Of a DNA stretch of 64,000 nucleotides, positions 49,794-61,785 are shown in pieces. The notes beneath the pieces are model-generated. The model was not told the origin of the DNA. It made no database searches and was given only the letters and a program-made list of their open reading frames with translations. The stretch comes from Struthidea cinerea. Lineage: Eukaryota; Chordata; Aves; Passeriformes; Corcoracidae. Location of the stretch: positions 1 through 64,000 of the forward strand of contig VZTI01003931.1 in NCBI GenBank assembly GCA_013397865.1, in the 5' to 3' direction. Position 1 is the stretch's first letter; every line of letters starts with the position of its first letter. The position numbers and the translations under genes are program-made.

Positions 49794-52600
49794 CATGCAT
49801 ATGTTCCACATTAACCTTTCCTGGATAAAAGCCTGGCCATTTGTCTGAAAACCCACGTTTCGCAGCATTTGGGCTCTGTGGGGAAGGGAGAAGGAATGAA
49901 CTTTCAACCCAAAGACCTTTTTTTCCTGTTTAATTTGAACCCTCATTTGAAAAACAGAAAAAAGCCAAACAGGTTTCCTATTAGTGGTTAAGGGTTAATG
50001 AAATGGTTATTCATGTGATCTTGCTGAGAAGTTCAAACAGAGAAACGTGTCTTAGATTTTGGAAACCGTGGCAAAAATAAATTTTGGAAGACTCCTTTCA
50101 AAATCTCCACCTTCACACTGACCTTTGCAGAGCTATTCAAGTAGTGGATCAGCTTTTGGAACTCGGAAAAACCAACTGAAGGATTTGTATTTATATGGCA
50201 GTAGCACAAAATTAGGCTTTCTTTCTTTCCACTTTGTACTGTTCTTAAGAAGAAATAAGAAGATGGATAAAGAGATGTGCTTTGAAGGTAAGTCAGATGT
50301 CTATTTACAGAGTCCTAGCCTCCTGAGGGAACACATTTGGACTAGGAATCACAGGAAGGAAGGCTGTCAAGAGCTTTCCCATTGATTTTCCCAGGGTGCC
50401 TCACTGCATTTTGATGGCTACAGCAGAAGATTCCCCGAAGGGGCAGAAGCATTCCGTCAAATACTTTTGAATCTCCAAGGCCTGGTTTGGGTTGTCAAGG
50501 AACCTTACTGAAATGACAGTGCTGTATTCCCACCTGGAAAAATGCACCCCGCTTCTGCCAAATTTCAACAGGGGTACAGGAGTGCTCCTCCTTCAGGTGA
50601 AGTTTATATCAGTGTTTTCAGGCTTTTTCCCCAAGCAGCAAGAGTAGCACAGCAAGGCCAAAACAAAATTCAGGTACCTGCAGTTGCTTCCCAGGTTTGC
50701 TGGATTCCCAGGAAGACATGCTGTCATTCATTCAAGCAGAACATAAACAGGCTTAATTAGCACAGGATTGGCAAGAGACCATATTTCTTTTCAGTGTGAG
50801 TTCTGCTTTTGAGCAGCCAGTTGAGGACTTTTGAAAAGCCGTTTATCCATAAGAAATCTTGGAGAGAATACAAGGGAGCTTTTCTGAAGCCTTCCTTTTG
50901 CTATTAGGTTATTAATAATAGTTGCTTCCCGGGTCACTATTTCTCTTCCATGGTGAGTAGGTGCCTTCAGCCCCCTGCTCACTGCAGCTACAAGAAATTC
51001 TGTATCAAGATCATTCTGTTTCCTGAGCTTTAGCTTTCCTGCCTCTCTCTGGAAAGATGGCAGAGTTGAGCTCTTGCCTTCCCTCCCACCACAGCCTTTG
51101 CTGCTCCAGCTGTGAGGTGAAGGAATAAACCCTGGGTGGCAAAACTCCACCTTATTAGAAAATTATTAAACCATTTAATGGGCTGTAAGTCATATCTGTC
51201 ACCCCAGAAGGAACCTAGACATCTATACAGAGAACTCAGAGTGCTAGGACAATGTATAAAATGCTAGGAATCCCATTGTATAAGGCAGTCAGCAGTAAAG
51301 ATTCATTCCCATGCTCTTAAAGGAATCAGTGGTGGCATCAGATCCAGATGAGATCTAGGTTGTTCTGGAATTGCGCTGGCCATTCTACCTCCACAGGATG
51401 TTTAAGAAGTGGAGTGTGTTCAGGAAAAGATACAGAATTTGGAATAAACAGGTTGAGTTTAAAGGTTCTCTTGGTTTTTGTTCAGCTTGATTATCCTTTA
51501 GACTTCTGGAATCTCTGCATCTGGTTGTGAATTAAAAATTGCTTCCTTTCAAAAGAAAAGAAAGGGTGACCATGACAGCAGACAGAAGACAACTGTTCTC
51601 CCATACCCATATCAGGAGACTGAAGGGGCAACCATTTAGAGAGAGGAGTTTAAAAAATCATTTAAAAGCACTTTTCTGGTATTTTATTCTATTCAAATTA
51701 CAAGAAAGCATCAAGGAGGAGGAGTGGGTACCAGACCAAACACAAGCAGTAAAATACAAGCAAAAGGAATAGGGATGATTTTTTTCCCTTTAATAATTAA
51801 GGAACCATCCATCCCTATCAATACAGTATAACAGGTTGCTCTATTCTGAAAGATCCATCCTGCACAGCCAGTTGCTTTCATTGCAGTCATAGATAATCTG
51901 AAGACAGCTTTGCCTAGGCTACCAACCTTGAGCAAATGCAATAAATTGTAACACAAGTCTCTATGTTTTCAAGTTATGTCCTAGAACTGGTTCCACCCTG
52001 CTCTCAAAAGTGGATTTACTCAGTGACCAGTGGCTGGTGATCAACACTTGGGGTGTCCTGTAGTTCTGGCATCTGTTCTGTTGTGCTCCCAGGGGTCTCT
52101 GCTGCCCTTCTCTGGACTTTCTCAGCAGTCTTTAACACGTCATTTCTCAGTAACACAACCATTGCTTCGTTAGTGCAGCCTAGTCTCTCTACAAAAATAA
52201 TGGTCCATTGGGAGGTACAGATATATGGCAATATCATTGCTGTGCTAAAACATCTGTTTTACAACAGGCACATTAGTCTGTCACAGGACACTGTTATTGC
52301 CAAGAGTAAGCAAAGTTAAGACATCAGACCTCTGTACAAAGATGGAGACTATCTGGAGTTTTCAGTAGTAACATCTATGACTTTGAAAAGGCTGTACGGA
52401 AGGATAATTAACTTCGGTGGTTAAGCCACAATCCCCTAGAGACCGGGAAATGACTTAATGTTAGAACGGGCAGGTTACCCCATGCTCTTTGAAGCACATG
52501 ACACCAACCCTGAAAGATGCCCAGCACCTCTTTCTGGCTGTAACTTGGGTCTGGATCCCTGGGGCAGCTGCTGCTGTGCTCTAATGATGTCTGCTGGAGC
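49794..52600. other. Intergenic, no gene seen
   Basis: No gene supported. On the minus strand near 52060-52150, GTCCAGAGAAGGGCAGCAG weakly recalls a CR1 ORF2 segment (KVQRRA), but the match is too short to annotate. Confidence 0.45.
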
Positions 52601-52614
52601 AGCTCAGCTGCGGC

Positions 52615-52680
52615 TTCCTGCCCCGCCTCCTGTGGCTTTGACGTAGGGGAGGAGCCTGTGGAGGACACTCAAATAGGGAG
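52615..52680. promoter_or_regulatory. Possible promoter-like element cluster
   Basis: A GC-box (CCCCGCCTCC, 52621-52630) lies eight bases before a CRE-like TGACGTAG (52639-52646). An SRF-like TCAAATAGG follows about 25 bases later. This grouping resembles core promoters or enhancers, but CpG density is low and no transcript is apparent downstream. Confidence 0.2.
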
Positions 52681-52962
52681 AGCTACAGAGAGGCTTAAAC
52701 TGTCTGTAAGCAGCTGTATGGGAGATAGAGGCTCTGTAATACTCCCCAGTCTTGCAAGCTGAGGTATAGAAAACATCCCTCAGTAGGGAGGTGTTGCTAG
52801 ATACGGATCAAAATGGGCAAAACACTCTGAAAGTGGCTGTATCCAGTCCCTGGAGCAATTCATGAAAGGGTGGATTCCATCCTTGCAGAGACATAGGAAG
52901 TTTTCTCCTCGAAAAGATATTTTGATTCACTCAGCCATTATCTAAGGACTTTGTGTTACATA

Positions 52963-53005
52963 GTTTAGACCAGCCAATCCTAGTGGTCCCTTCCAGGTCT
53001 GGGAC
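52963..53005 (+). mobile_element. Decayed CR1 3' end
   Basis: TTTAGACCAGCCAATCC then TAGTGGTCCCTTCCAGGTCTG resembles the end of CR1 (GTTTGGACTAGATGATCC-like, then AGAGGTCCCTTCC). The CR1 copy may extend upstream to about 52840 (GGATTCCATCCTTGCAGAGA), but that part is too degenerate to be sure. Confidence 0.5.
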
Positions 53006-56000
53006 ACCACCCGCTGCTTTGACTCTCTGACTTCTCCATAAAACTAAGATTATAAAATCTGTCTTTGCTGAGTTTCATTTCAGTTCTCCTCTCCAGGAAG
53101 CATGCTGTACTGTGACACGGGGCAGAAGACTTACAGAAAGAGACGTTTTTGAACTGTATGCCCTTGCAGGTCTGCACTTGCTGTTTGTGCTCGCTTTGCA
53201 CTTGCCCAGCTGTACAGTCAGAACAGACATGTAAAGCTAATTCTGTGGCTAATTCTTCCCTCCTCCATCACATAGAAACAAGTGTAGCTCCACGCGTTTG
53301 TTGTAGAAACGGCTTCATACACAAAGTCCAGTGGAAATCATGCTGGCATGGCAAGGAATAAGGCTTTGGAAGGATTATCCCTGCCTCTGCCGTCCATCCC
53401 CTCAAAAGGGAATTTGCACTTGCTGTGTGATGTTGCAGTGAAAGTTTTATTATGGGTGTGTATTTGCTGCTGACTTCTGCTGCTTCATGTGTCTGTCTGC
53501 ATGCTGGGCTGCAGAAGGGATAAGTCAGGCTGCGGCACCTGGGGGGAAAAAAGGTATAAAGAGGGAAGTGGGGTCATCAGGGAACCATTTCTTTTGCTGG
53601 CAGGGGTCTGTGAAAAAAAAAAAAAAAACCCAAAAAAACGAAAAAACAAACCTGGATGTAGAATAGAAACAGCATGTGGGGACTGGAATGTGTAGTGCCC
53701 AGCCTAGAAGTGTTTCGCCTCCCTGCTTGCAGGGCTGGCAGACAGTGCTGTCAGACCACGGGGTGGCAATATTTAGACTCGGAGTGCAGAAGTTAGCCAT
53801 TTGAGGGAGTCATGTTGTGCTCAGTATGCGGCAGAGATAGAAAACAAAATGACTTCGGTTACTCTTCCAGTTAATACTTTGTGTTCTTTATTGTATCTCA
53901 CACAGGGCTATCACCCCCTCTGATGTAAACAGCAGTACATCTAAGGATGCCAGTTGTATCCAGGTCGTCTTTGTCCCAAGTTAAGGTCTATACCTGTATT
54001 TATATATCATATACTGTGTCTTCCCTAGGAGGAAAACCAGCCACCTCTGAGTGAAAATAGCTTTAGGTGCTGCTTCCTATGAAATAATGATGTTCAATAG
54101 CAGAGCCAAAACTTCATGACAGAGATAAAAATCTTTGTGGAATAAAATGAATAAAAGGTACTTTTTTTTTTCCTACTTGATGCCAGAACTATAAGGAGAA
54201 GCCTGTATACCAGTGGTAAAAAACATGTATGGTTTTTTGCTAATGATGCCAAAGAGCGCCGTCTTTCCTAAAATTACTGGTAAGAGCACAGATCAAAATT
54301 TAAACTCCCACTTTTGTGTTTACTTCTGATTTTGGAAAACTAATGTCCATTTCTTAATTTTATTGATGTAGAAAAAACAAGGGTGGAAGTAGGTTTAAGC
54401 CCTATTTAATTTTGCTGTCTGTCCAACATACTCATTGCTACAACCCGGATGAAGACAGGGTGCCGATAGCTGTAAGTACCTTAGCAGCTTTATTTCCATC
54501 CTGAAACACAGGAATGTTTTTTGCCTGTTCTTACATCCTGAGGCAAGAACTTAGTGTTGCTTAATAAAGGCTCAAAGTTTTATTAGCTATTCGGGCTTCA
54601 AACAGTCTTTCATGCAGTGGAGAATAAAATAAATATTCCACTGAGCTAAACAGAAGAGAAGTTATTGTGGATGGTGACAGAGTTGAACCGTGCTGTAAAA
54701 AAAGCAGTATATAAACAGAGGCTCATATATTTTTTTTTATGTGCTCAGTCCCCATTCCCTTAGTGCAAACCCTGCCGCAGATCAAGGGTTTCACCTAAGG
54801 ATAAAAGGTCATCTCAGCTGGCTGGCTACCTCAGGCATCCCTGAATATTCAGCATCCTATGAGAACTTAGCACAGGGAAAACGGTCCCATTTCTTAAAGC
54901 TGTAGATTTGTATCTGAGAGCTGGTGAGCTAGCTGATGTTTCACTGGAAATCTGATGCTTAAATTGTGACTGGTATTGTGGGGTACTTAATTGTTTTTTC
55001 ATCTCTTGTGAGTTTATATAAAATACCTGCTGCTTTACAGAAATGTTGGATATAATGGAATAATTAAACATTTTGATATTTGCATAGAATAGGCTACTAC
55101 ACTGAAGAATGCTGTTTTAACGGTTGAGTAGTTGGAACAGTAGGACATAAATGCAGCTTGACATAATGCAGCAGAAGTGCAGGCTGGTGAGAAATTTGGA
55201 TTCCTCTTCTATTTAAAATGACCAGCACAGAATTTCTTCAGCAGCCATTATCCTGACAAGGACTAATATGCTGTGTTTCCACTAGAATTTATTATGTGGA
55301 TTTACAGAAGAACAGTTCTTGCCCTCACTATGCAATTTGACCTAAAACTTTACACTACCTTGGTTTTGCTGGCTTGCTATTGAACTAGCAGAGCAAGAAT
55401 TTAATAGAGGCTTTCAGGCTGACCTCTAAAAGTAGAGTGAAAACTGAACTAAGCCTTGCAATGAGAACACTCATTAGCTGGGGTGTGAGGGCATTTACCA
55501 GGCAATATTAACTTAATTTGATATAATACGAAACTCTCTCAAAGTCCCTGTTATCTAGACAGCCATGGAAGACTTTGGACCTGTATCTCCAGCGTGGTGT
55601 GCATGATGCTCTGGAGATGTGTTTTGGTTGCCCAGCTGGAAGGGTGGTTGGCACCAGTGCTGGAAGGGTGACTCCTGCTAAGGGGGGACCCTCCGGTGGC
55701 TGAGGGGAAATAGAAATGCTACTGTCAGAACTCTTGCTCTTGACACAGGGAAAATCTTCATTTTATCACTCAACAGAGTGAGTTGTGGTTCAAACACAAA
55801 ATGGATGCCTTTGACCAATGTCAGCAGTGGTTAGGGAGCTGCTGCTGAAGTCATCCAGAACTGAGGAGATCAAGTGGCTCCATCCAAAGAGAGATGCAAA
55901 ACTGATCACATGAACATGACAGGCCCAGCTGTGCTTGCCACCTGCAAGCTCTTCGGTCTGGGAGCTGCTGGCAGCAGCTTATTAAAGAAGCTCAGAAATG

Positions 56001-59000
56001 ACTTATTCAGAAGTAAGCAATCATTATTCACTGAGAGGTATCTGGTGTGCAGAGATATAGATTCTAAAGAGGGGCCAAAGTATCTGTGCCCCTTTTGTAG
56101 GCTGGGCCTACAAAGGAGCATCTCCACACATCCTTTGGCTTTAATGCCAGATTTTCACTGTATGCCTTGGTAATATCCTGTAAGTGAAGTTATTGTCATC
56201 TCTGGCTTGCAGAGGTAGCTGTTTGCTGCTCTTTCACCCTTTCTGCATCTTGGCCAGCCTCTTCCAGCTGACGACTACTCACTTTCCTTCTTCCTGTATT
56301 ATTTTTATCCTACTGTTATTATTTTATCCTGTTGCTGTTTCTGACTGCCATGGCTGTGACAATCTGATCCCTGGCAGTGCAGTGTGCTGCATGGTTCCCA
56401 GTGCAGAGAAATTACCCATCACACAGCCCAGCCTTTTTGATGAGTTTCCAGAAGCTGTTTACCTCAGGTATCTTATTTCTCTTATTGTTTTGTCTCCTGT
56501 TTACAAGGAAGTAAAACTTCAGTGCCCAGTCTTCATAAAAGTAATCTGAACAGCCAGTTACTTTTGCTCCCTGTGCTGCTACACTCTTCCTGAACATCAG
56601 TTTCCAGCTGCTGTTCTGGTCCTGTGAGGCACTGCCTGAACAGGACAGCCTGCTGTAACTTACGTAGACAGGCTTGCCCATGCTGTCTCCAGCATATGAA
56701 GACTACAAAAGTGAGTTTCCAGAAAGTGCTGTGATTTCTTTGTAACCGGTCTCAAGTCCTGCTGGGTCTGGCTGTCGCTGGATTAAAAAGTTCCCTTTGT
56801 GTGTTGAAACAAAAAGTAAGTCTGTGTTTCTTTGTTGCTGGTTCACTCCTTGGATCCTACTTAGCAGGATTATTCCATTTCTATTTCCAACTTTCATATT
56901 GGTTTGGCACGTCTGCTTTAAGGAATCCAAAGTAATTTGTGCTTAAATAGCACCCTGGTTTTATTTACATATAAAACTGCTAAAGTGAAAAATGCATTAG
57001 ACAGATCTGAACAAACTTGGACCCCTGGGGAATTCATCTTCATCTGCAATTTTAGTCTCCTTTTCCATCATCTGCAGAGAACAGTGTATAGTCACAGCAG
57101 AAATCCCAGCAGCAGTGTTCAGATTCAGACAAGTGGCCCACAAGGACATATGGCAGAACTGCCAATTCCTTGGTTTCTCCAGATGTGCTGAGCTTCCTCA
57201 AAGGCTTTTTTTGGTGCTGAAGGAGGTGGACTCTGGACAAGTCAGTACATCTGTATTTTAAGTTTATGAAGAGAGAAAGGAGTGAAATAGAAATCAGCAG
57301 ATGGTTCCTAGAGAATTTTTTTTCACCTGCTATCTTAGAATCTCCACCATGGGGATGTAAATATCTTTTTGCAGGATAGTTCCAAGGAGTTTCCATACAT
57401 CAAAGTAAAGATGCCAAAATCTGTTGGGACTGTGAGCTCTTTGAGAAAGGGAATGTATCATGGGTTCTCTCTGTGACCAGGATCCTAAGTAAGTGATCAG
57501 ACAACAAGTAACAAAAAACTCTGGGCAAGGAACCACCTTGTTGCTTATGTAGAAGCCAACATCAAAGCAGGGACTGCCAGTCTAAGAAGTTCTGTATTTA
57601 GCTGGATCTCTACTGCTGAGGAAAAGGACTCCTGAGCAAGTTTCCATGCTCTGCTGAGCACTATCGAGTAACCACTGTGCTGAGCAGAGCTCCCGGTGCT
57701 TTTCAAATCTGTGTGCACTTTATGTAGCCTGAGTATTCCTTGGTGCAGAGATTGGTCTCCTGAACAGGAAATGCTTCATTCCATCTGATATCCCATCAGT
57801 TAGGCAGCTCAGGTCTCTCAGTACCAACTCCTTCCCCATCAGTGTTGGTTTAAGTTCTCAATTATCCCTTTCGCAGAAGGCAGCAGCCAAGACTGGTTTG
57901 TCTGGTATTCCTTTTCCCACTGACATGGATGTTGCACTTTGCCTACCACAATTAAGTACATTTACTTACTGAAACCATATTTGTGTTTTTTGGTCACAAG
58001 AAGGTAAGAAGTAGAATTTGAAATGGATAATTTATCTTTGTATCAATATTCTGTGTCTGTCTTTGCCACAACTTTTGAACAATCCTTAATGCCTATTGCT
58101 AGGAAGCTTCCTCCCTGTTGAGAGGGAATATTGCTCTTATGGTGGAATTCTGCTGTCTCTTTTTGTGACTTCCTTTTTCTCCCAGCTGGAGAATAAAATA
58201 GTAGTGATAAAATATCTAATATAACTTTTGGTGAGCCTTTTGTCCTTACCATGGGTATTTAAAACCTGTTTATGTTTCCTATGAAAGCGAGAGAGATCAC
58301 TGTTGGAATTTGACTTGAGTGTTCTAGGCACCGAAAAGGGGGAAGGAAGAGTCATTGATAGTGAAAAATGTGTTGAAATTAACATGCATTCTGGAACAGT
58401 GCAGTGTTTGCACAGTTTACAGCAAATGCCAAAGTATCTGTTTGATGCCTGTGAATTTTCCCTCCTGTTACACAGAAATTTATACTTGGATTCTATCATG
58501 ACTCATCAAGGTATCTTGAAATAACAGTTTTTGGAGAACTAATCTAACTTTGTATATGAAACAGCAGGTCGTCTCCCAGTTCTGAAGTGGTTGGACTTCT
58601 ATCAGCCAGGGACTTCAAAGAGCTTGGATCTTCTTTCATGGAGTTGCCCAGGGAATCCTCAGAGATTATTGAAAGTGAAATGGGTTTACAGAAATGTATG
58701 CTGAAAAAAAGCATCCTGTAAGGTGAAATCAAGAAACCATCCTTGAAATGCTGTATAAATTGGTTATGAAGTACACTCTTCAGGTACTCAGAGATTCTTA
58801 TGTTCTCAGGTGTAAAATAAGAGGTGTAACTTTTATTCATGGTTGCTTATTTCTTGTCTTCTGTAGCTCTGAGCATTGTTAGATACGATGTACAACATGC
58901 TGTATTTTGATATTATGCTCAAAGTTGCAAATCTGCTGAGAAAATCACATAAACCTGGTAATAATATTCCCACCTACTGAACTAAATAGTAGAAGCGAAT

Positions 59001-59179
59001 AAGGCACATTCACAAATCAATTTAGAATATAGTTTCTGTACCTCCAGAAAGATGCTGCTCTCTTCCCTAATGGAAAGATGTGATAATCAGGCTCGTATGT
59101 CACTTGCATTCCATAAAGCATTGCTTTCATAACTTGTAATTTCATTTTAGCTCAAAGGAAGAGCTGACCTGCATCGTTG
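53006..59179. other. Intergenic, no gene seen
   Basis: No gene supported. The stretch includes a TATAAA at 53555-53560, with an E-box (CACCTG) upstream and an A-run of about 16 at 53612-53627 downstream. It could be a chance core promoter. Open frames (for example around 56184-56549) have no recognisable family. Confidence 0.45.
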
Positions 59180-59377
59180 TGGGGGTTTTGTTCATTCATG
59201 TCTGGGTTTTTTGGCTTGTTTGTTTGTTTAGTTTTGTTGGTTTATTGTTTGTTAGTTTTGTTTTGGGGGTTTTTTTTGTCTGAATTATCAGAAGACTAGT
59301 TTGGTATTTTTTTTTGTTTTGTTGGGTTTTGTTTTGTTTTGTTTTGTTTTGTTTTGTTTGTTTGTTTGTTTTTTTAA
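59180..59377 (+). repeat. T/G-rich low-complexity tract with (GTTTT)n
   Basis: A strand-asymmetric T/G tract. The clearest part, 59323-59377, is a run of GTTTT units grading into GTTT units and then a T-run. The earlier part (59180-59280) is made of imperfect GTTT units. An open frame across it on the minus strand is low-complexity and not a gene. Confidence 0.9.
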
Positions 59378-61757
59378 GGAAGAAGTGCAGTAATGGCCAA
59401 ATCAACTGTTGTAGTAAACCTTCAATAATATATTTCAAATGCTTTGTCTGATGGCTGAAGTCAGGAACATTGCTGTCTATAAAAGAGAATAAATTACTCT
59501 TCTGTACAATAGCCAAACCAGACAGGAATTCTCAGTCCTCCTTTCATTGCAATACTGATGCCAGAAATACTGGGTTACAAAATAACACTTAAACAATTTT
59601 CTGATTATGCAATGCCTCAGGTATATACTCTTTGAATAACTCACCATAAAAATTTTCCTAAAATTACCACAGAATAAATTAATTCTAGAAATACTAACAA
59701 AGGAGCTGCTCCTATAAACGACTTCTTAAGTTAAGTTAGGAAATTAATTAACTTAATTACATTTCCTTAAACTATGGAGAAAATTCCCTTACTGGAAAGA
59801 AGTAGCATGCTTGATATTGCAGGATCTGTCTGTAGTTCCATGTTTTTTCATAGAAGAAGCAAATTTTGGGACCTGGTGCTTTATTTGTGCTGTGTTTGCT
59901 TCATACCATACCCTACAGAGTGCTGTTCTTCTGGAACCAAGGCTCCATGACCATTGGTACCAGCTCTGGCATCGGGGATGCAGCAGGACACATTTGACTC
60001 AATTGTGGGCACATGTGTGCATTTCTTTTGACTTAGGCAGGATACGTGATAGTCGATGTTGACTTGGAGGATTTTATATCTGCCTCCTTCTGGCTGCTGG
60101 AGACACTCTCTGCCATAAAGCATCCTATAAAAAAACTTAACCTCTGACAGACTTTGAATGTGTTTGCACTTGGAGGATGTGTCCTTAGATGGATTTGTGC
60201 TTTGCCTCATGTAGTGGGTGCTCTTCTTGTCTTGATCAAGCAGCTTTGAAACCCACTTTACTGTTCGCTGAATCATGACACGTCCTTGCAAGCAGAATTG
60301 TTACTTAGTTGGGCAGTGTCTGTTCTCAGGTAGTCTTTGGCCTCTCTGTCACTGACATTGATGTTTATCTGGCCCGCAGATTGCTCAAATAAAAGCTACC
60401 CTGTCACAATGTTTATATTAGCAGTTTTCATTTTATTAGGAAAGTCCTAGAAATTCTTTTACTCCTTGCATCAAGAGACCATCCTTGTTACCTATTACAA
60501 AATTTCTGTATTTTATAAATGAAGGATGGGCTGTGAGGGATTGAGGTAAATCCCAGCAGCTTCATGATCTGCCTTTGACTGAGCTGGTTGCTCATCAAAC
60601 ATCTTTGTAGTTTGAAGCAACCCTAGAGGCTGTGTAATATTACAATTCATAGGGATGACTGGATATTTTACAGTTTTATAAGAAGTATAAGTTCTACTGT
60701 TAACTTTCCACTTGTTTTAAAGCTGCCTCTTTATGTGTGTACAGTTCTGCAAGTCAGATGCACATTTTGTTTATCTGTCGAAACACACTGGTAGTATTTT
60801 AAGTCTTCTGCCAAAACTATTCCCAGACATTATCCAGAAGAGACAGTCGTAGACTGGAACCTCACTGTGCTTTACAGAAAAGAACAAGATGTTGCTCTCC
60901 CCACACCAGACAGTCCCATGGGATCTGTTGAAAACCATCAGTCCCTTATAGGGAAGATGCATGAAGATGTGAGAGATTTTGGAAAAACTAGGAATCTATT
61001 TTTTTTTTGTGTGTGTGAAATATTGGAAAAATATGCAGCACTGTTAGTCGTATTTCACACATGCCTGGGAAGGATAGAGTCCAAATGTCAAAAGGCAGAT
61101 CAAAATATAATATATAATCATGAACTTATAAATACAGAATCTGGGGTGGGGTTGGTTAGCCATAACTTAAAACCTCTCTCACAATATATAAAATCCAAAT
61201 ACAAGATAAGAGACAAGAGATATCCACAAGAAGTACACATAGAGCTCTAAGAGATATCTTCTGGCTGTTTAATACACTGTGATCATAGCCATATGAAATC
61301 ATTCTGTAAAATCCAGACAGGAGGACGGGAATCTTTAACATGGCTGCACAGATGTACATGCAAGAGGACTATGTAAAATTCTTCATTCTGACTTTAAGTG
61401 CAGGTTTAGGGCAAAAAGTAGATGTTTGAATTCTTTTTGTTGAAGTTGTTTTTATCAAATACTAATAACCATTCACTGTAAGTATTTAATATTCAATATT
61501 TGAAATTAAACCTGTGTAAAGTATAGGGTACAAACTTTTGCAGTGTTGTATCTGAACAATGACTGAACATTTACATAAATAGTATTTTTATCTCCCACTT
61601 AAGTGAGAATACATCTTTTTTTTTTATTTTAAGAAAGCAAAGACAGAAATTTCACCATTTTTCTGTGTGTTACCAGGGTAGCAGATTTAACTAAATCAGA
61701 TTACTAATTCAGCTGAAGAAAAAATTTGAAGAATACATGAATATAAGCTTTAACAGA
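59378..61757. other. Intergenic, no gene seen
   Basis: No supported feature apart from AT-rich patches. Confidence 0.5.
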
Positions 61758-61761
61758 TCTC

Positions 61762-61781
61762 TATATATAGATCTATATATA
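61762..61781. repeat. 20-bp perfect palindrome centred on AGATCT
   Basis: TATATATAGATCTATATATA is its own reverse complement, and a second AGATCT lies just before it at about 61755. It is AT-rich and could form a short hairpin. Confidence 0.85.
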
Positions 61782-61785
61782 TAGG

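Noticed and set aside
52016..52237. KVQRRA-containing minus-strand frame as a CR1 copy
   Set aside because: Only about 20 bases resemble CR1 ORF2 and the flanks do not, so it is too weak to annotate.
59196..59516. Lys/Thr-rich minus-strand open frame
   Set aside because: It is a translation of the T/G low-complexity tract.
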